A stretch of DNA of 64,000 bases from Sodiomyces alkalinus F11 (lineage: Eukaryota > Ascomycota > Sordariomycetes > Glomerellales > Plectosphaerellaceae): positions 1,031,799-1,095,798 of the forward strand of contig NW_021167089.1 of the NCBI RefSeq assembly GCF_003711515.1, read 5' to 3'. The notes beneath the pieces are model-generated. The model was given only the letters and a program-made list of their open reading frames with translations. It searched no databases and was not told where the DNA came from. Each line of letters begins with the position of its first letter. The first letter of the stretch is position 1. The position numbers and the translations under genes are program-made. This document shows, piece by piece, positions 60,715-64,000 of the stretch.

Positions 60715-63700
60715 ATGGCGTCCATCAGATCTGGTCAGGGGCTGCCGAGGAGGCCGAACGACTTCGCGAGAGTACGGCCAAACGGCTCCATGTTCAGCAA
60801 AGCGGGAACCTCTCCGTCAGGCGCACAGAAAAATGGAGGAGATCCCACTCAGGAGCAGCACCCGCAAAATCACTCCAAGATACCAAGTCTTAGCAGGCCG
60901 AGTGTCACATCCCGCCGTCTTTCGATCCCGACTCCGTCCGGGGGGCGGCCAGCCCCAGCTTACCAAGCCCAAGCACGGGGTTCCCAGAGGACAGCGTCCA
61001 CACCAACCGCCGCCGGACTGTCGACGTCTAAAAGTGTGCAGGATGAAGCCCCCAGCGCGCCTCGGAACGTGTTACGGAGGAAGCAATCCTCGATCGTTCG
61101 GAATCCCGCCGGCTCGCGCAACCCGTCTCGCACCGACTCCTCGGGAACACGTTCCGCCTCTTCCCTCCCTCCGCCCCAGGCCTCGCTTGAGCCCTCACCT
61201 AGCCTGGAGTTGGATCGCGGGCTCACTGAAAGCCCAACGGAAATCCGAGTCGCACACACCGTCGAGCTACCGAAGACCCAAGCACATACAGTCACCATCT
61301 ATCCCGAACTTGACCGTTACAGAGACGTAGTACCTCGGCTTGGCCCGTCATCAGAGGGCCCGAGCATTGAACTCCTTCACAAACTGGCCACCCAAGATCT
61401 TCCGCCCCCGACTCCAGCCTACTCAGGAACGAGTAGTCAGCTGAGCGCCTTCAGCGCCAGCCCTTCGACGAGATTTTCGGAGTCTCCCGGCCCGGGTCCA
61501 TATAGTCGTGACACAACTCCGACTTCCATGTTGTCACAATCACCGGGCATGGTCGCCCCCATGCGCTTCGCCCCTCAGAACAAGCCGAGACAACTCAGTC
61601 CAGTTTTCACCAGGTTACCCGTCGCGCGAAGAAGAACTGGTAGCATCACGAATGAGGTGGATTCCATATCCGCGGATCTCGAAGTCCTGCCGGCCGTTCG
61701 CGAATCGTTGACCTCGTCGTCTTCTAATGCGACTGTTCGGGATGGGAACAGAACAGGCAAGGAGGCCAGACAGAAGAAAGCGATTCAGAAACCGCCTACC
61801 CCTCCACCGCGCAAGTCATCCCAGCAATGTGCGAAAGAACGAGGCCAGGAAAGCCCCGGTGTGTCTCTTGAGTCTGCTCAACCATCCATCAACTCCCCAC
61901 CCTCCTCCAAGCTCCCTCTATCTCACAGGAAAAGCCCCGGCTCTGGTCGCACGACGAGAGGAGCGCCTCCCGTCCGTCCCAGCAGGGATGGAGTCTCGAA
62001 CCTACAGTCTCAGCTGTACGGTCCTCCGCCGATTATCCATAGCAACCTTTCTTCCATCTCGTTGGCGAGCGATGGCCACGGCAATGAGGCTCGGCCCGTA
62101 GACTCCGGATCACAAGGAGCCTCGTCTTGCCCATCATCCCACGACCAAGGAGAGAAGGGCGCCTCTCGTATCCCGATGACGAGGGAGCCAACGCCCGTTT
62201 CACACCCCGAGGTGCCCAACATTACAAGTCAAGCGGATAGTGGTTGCTCAACCCCTAATCGGAGCCCGAAAACATCCACGTTCAACAGCCGGTTTCCTTT
62301 CTTTGGACGACGGGGCAAGACTGACCGCGCCGCGTCTCAAGCAGAGAAGAAAGATAGACCCCCGCGGAAGGGGCCAGCTGCCGGCACAGGCCATGAGGGG
62401 TACGGACGACTTGGGGCAATTAGGAGAAGGAGCGGAGTTTCCCTCGCTGCGAATCACGGGCATAGCGGTCCAGGGCCGTCACAGGACAGCCTCGGCGGCA
62501 ACCAACCCATGGACGCCTTTCTCCTGGAGCGCATCAATCCCGTTGTCATCTCCGGGGGCGAGATCGTCGATAACAGGAATGCGAGCTCTAGCCTTACGCG
62601 AATCGAAAGTAACCAGAGCTCACTATTGAGTCGTCCAAGCATGGAATCCAGAGACTCCGAGATGTCGACCACTTCAAGTCCCAGCAGGCCCGCCGCCACG
62701 AGGAGGCCAGCTTTTCAGCGAGGACTGAAGTCCGCCGTGGATCAACGCAGGCCATCCGATAGCAGCGATTCGGATGCCCTAGTGATGAAGTCAACGTTAG
62801 CTTTCAGAAGGTCGGTCCAGAGGTTGAGAACATCTCCCGATCAAGCTCCTATGCGATTGCCTAGGCCCATCAACACCTCTGGAATCACATCTCCGTCGGT
62901 CACCAGTATCGACACTACTAGCGTGTTCTCCGACGATTCCCATCTGGAGTTTGCGAAGGAGGCTATCCGTGGCCGTCCGGCAGTAATACCCCCCAAAAAG
63001 TTGACGAAGAGGGAGCGATCACCCCGGAAGTGGAATCCTTTCAGCCGCACAAAGCATGCTCCCAAGAAGAACGATCCCGAGCCCGTGGCGGCAACGGTGA
63101 AGGTTGTTCAGCAAAAGCCTGTGTCCGTGCCGTTTTACGCTATGCTCGACGGCTCTGAACAGGAAGAAAACGAAACGCTAACCGTGGATGATGTCCTGCG
63201 AGACACGTATGCCTTGGGTGCGCCATTTGCCGTCCCAGAACCGCCGGCTCTTGATCCCAGGCGTCTCCATACTACTACTTCGTTTCTCTCTGGGCTGGAT
63301 GCAAGCGGTCGAGATCGAGACCTGTCCTCTCAGGAAAGGCAATGGCAGGGAGAAGCTAATGGAAAGCGACCACCACCCGAAGAGACTGTCCCTGGGAGAT
63401 GCCCACCGGATGATTCTGTCATTCGCGCCACGGGCAAGCCGAGCCGGCTCCCTCAGGTCGGAAGGATACCCAAGGTTGTCAACACCAGGACGGAATCTGC
63501 TTCGTCGCGAAGCTTCTCCCGGCCGTTCAATCGAGTTAGCGAACAGAGGCCACTTTGTCTCACGGTCGCAGACCCCAAGTCCATCGCAACAGGTCCAAGC
63601 CCGCCCTGCCCCTCTGCGCCCGAGCTCACCCAGACGACATCATCCACGGCGGCCCAGGGTGCAATGCTCAAGACGCGCGAAGAATTTCTCGCCTTCTCCC

Positions 63701-64000
63701 CGAACCACAGCTTCGACGGGACGAGCTCATCGTCTGGATGCTCCGATATCCCGCCCATCGCCAACACCATCGTCGTTATCCCGGATGACATGGGCCCGCT
63801 TGTTGAGGACGAGATATGGGACGAGTATAACGACTTGATCGGGGATACACCTCTGCCTACTGCTCTGTCTACGGCGTCTTCGAGGGGAATACCGTTCCAC
63901 CTCGAGAGTTACGAAAGAACTATGCCCAAAAAGAACACACAACTCCTCGAATCTCCCACCATCGTGCAATCACCAGCTGCAAGCTTTCGGACCACCCAAG
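60715..64000 (+). CDS. large Ser/Pro-rich unknown protein, N-terminal part (runs off window)
   Basis: From ATG at 60715 (context CACCATGGCG) one frame stays open without a stop to the end of the window: 1,095 codons plus one base, so the 3' end is missing. The start reads MASIRSGQGLPRRPNDFARV. Most of it is disordered, rich in Ser, Pro and Arg, with PPTPPPRKSSQQ (SH3-type proline motif), FNSRFPFFGRRGK, and ERSPRKWNPFSRTK basic-aromatic motifs, then PVSVPFYAMLDG and an acidic-aromatic segment WDEYNDLIGD at 1035-1044. Such motifs interspersed in disorder suggest a scaffold or a signalling protein whose folded domain is beyond the window edge. I do not recognise the family. No intron is needed in the visible part. 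Confidence 0.8.
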   Translation, partial: MASIRSGQGLPRRPNDFARVRPNGSMFSKAGTSPSGAQKNGGDPTQEQHPQNHSKIPSLSRPSVTSRRLSIPTPSGGRPAPAYQAQARGSQRTASTPTAAGLSTSKSVQDEAPSAPRNVLRRKQSSIVRNPAGSRNPSRTDSSGTRSASSLPPPQASLEPSPSLELDRGLTESPTEIRVAHTVELPKTQAHTVTIYPELDRYRDVVPRLGPSSEGPSIELLHKLATQDLPPPTPAYSGTSSQLSAFSASPSTRFSESPGPGPYSRDTTPTSMLSQSPGMVAPMRFAPQNKPRQLSPVFTRLPVARRRTGSITNEVDSISADLEVLPAVRESLTSSSSNATVRDGNRTGKEARQKKAIQKPPTPPPRKSSQQCAKERGQESPGVSLESAQPSINSPPSSKLPLSHRKSPGSGRTTRGAPPVRPSRDGVSNLQSQLYGPPPIIHSNLSSISLASDGHGNEARPVDSGSQGASSCPSSHDQGEKGASRIPMTREPTPVSHPEVPNITSQADSGCSTPNRSPKTSTFNSRFPFFGRRGKTDRAASQAEKKDRPPRKGPAAGTGHEGYGRLGAIRRRSGVSLAANHGHSGPGPSQDSLGGNQPMDAFLLERINPVVISGGEIVDNRNASSSLTRIESNQSSLLSRPSMESRDSEMSTTSSPSRPAATRRPAFQRGLKSAVDQRRPSDSSDSDALVMKSTLAFRRSVQRLRTSPDQAPMRLPRPINTSGITSPSVTSIDTTSVFSDDSHLEFAKEAIRGRPAVIPPKKLTKRERSPRKWNPFSRTKHAPKKNDPEPVAATVKVVQQKPVSVPFYAMLDGSEQEENETLTVDDVLRDTYALGAPFAVPEPPALDPRRLHTTTSFLSGLDASGRDRDLSSQERQWQGEANGKRPPPEETVPGRCPPDDSVIRATGKPSRLPQVGRIPKVVNTRTESASSRSFSRPFNRVSEQRPLCLTVADPKSIATGPSPPCPSAPELTQTTSSTAAQGAMLKTREEFLAFSPNHSFDGTSSSSGCSDIPPIANTIVVIPDDMGPLVEDEIWDEYNDLIGDTPLPTALSTASSRGIPFHLESYERTMPKKNTQLLESPTIVQSPAASFRTTQ

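Overview
The window is nuclear DNA of a filamentous ascomycete (Pezizomycotina, most likely Sordariomycetes; the species cannot be fixed from the sequence). The evidence is short introns of about 50-210 bp with GTANGT-like donors and CTRAC branch sites, GC-rich third codon positions, long pyrimidine-rich 5' leaders, and a set of single-copy fungal housekeeping genes with no operon organisation. No viral, plasmid, CRISPR or bacterial-type features were seen. Two assembly gaps of N are present (12571-12630, inside a UPF1 intron; 36441-36460, after a poly-C run).

Layout. 0.9-10.1 kb: aminodeoxychorismate lyase (-), mitochondrial import receptor TOM70 (+), plasma-membrane syntaxin SSO1 (-) and the ribosome-biogenesis factor IMP4 (-, five exons). 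11.1-14.6 kb: UPF1 RNA helicase (+). 16.1-21.8 kb: two unknown proteins on the minus strand, a single-pass membrane protein and a proline/RE-rich protein. 21.8-27.8 kb: a 6 kb stretch without a convincing gene. 27.8-33.7 kb: a 1,925-residue protein with a Dbl-homology-like region (+). 37.0-38.8 kb: a P450-reductase-like FAD/NADPH protein without the FMN domain (+). 40.2-41.0 kb: a Frm2/Hbn1-type nitroreductase (+). 41.6-43.3 kb: phosphatidylserine decarboxylase PSD1 (-). 44.2-46.5 kb: a HERP-like ubiquitin-domain membrane protein (+). 47.3-48.6 kb: a six-exon glutathione S-transferase (+). 48.8-51.1 kb: branchpoint-bridging protein BBP/SF1 (+). 52.2-55.5 kb: vacuolar M28 protease PFF1 (+). 55.5-60.7 kb: mostly non-coding. 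60.7 kb to the edge: the first 1,095 codons of a large Ser/Pro-rich unknown protein (+).

The genes are independent transcription units of general cell biology: folate synthesis, mitochondrial import and phospholipid synthesis, secretion, rRNA processing, mRNA decay and splicing, proteolysis, redox. No cluster acts together on one pathway. UPF1 and BBP are both in mRNA metabolism, and nearly every intron predicted here carries the branch site that BBP is known to bind.

The intergenic DNA holds the less ordinary material. There is a pair of related MITE-like elements (about 8.04-8.16 kb and 18.20-18.36 kb, opposite orientation, one intact with terminal inverted repeats). There is also a scattered family of short palindromes built on TACCTTAAGGTA, GGTACC, TACGGAGTA and TACGAAGTA that is almost absent from exons. 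I did not find a clearly new multi-gene system; the best leads are the FMN-less reductase, the MITE/palindrome family and the two very large unknown proteins.
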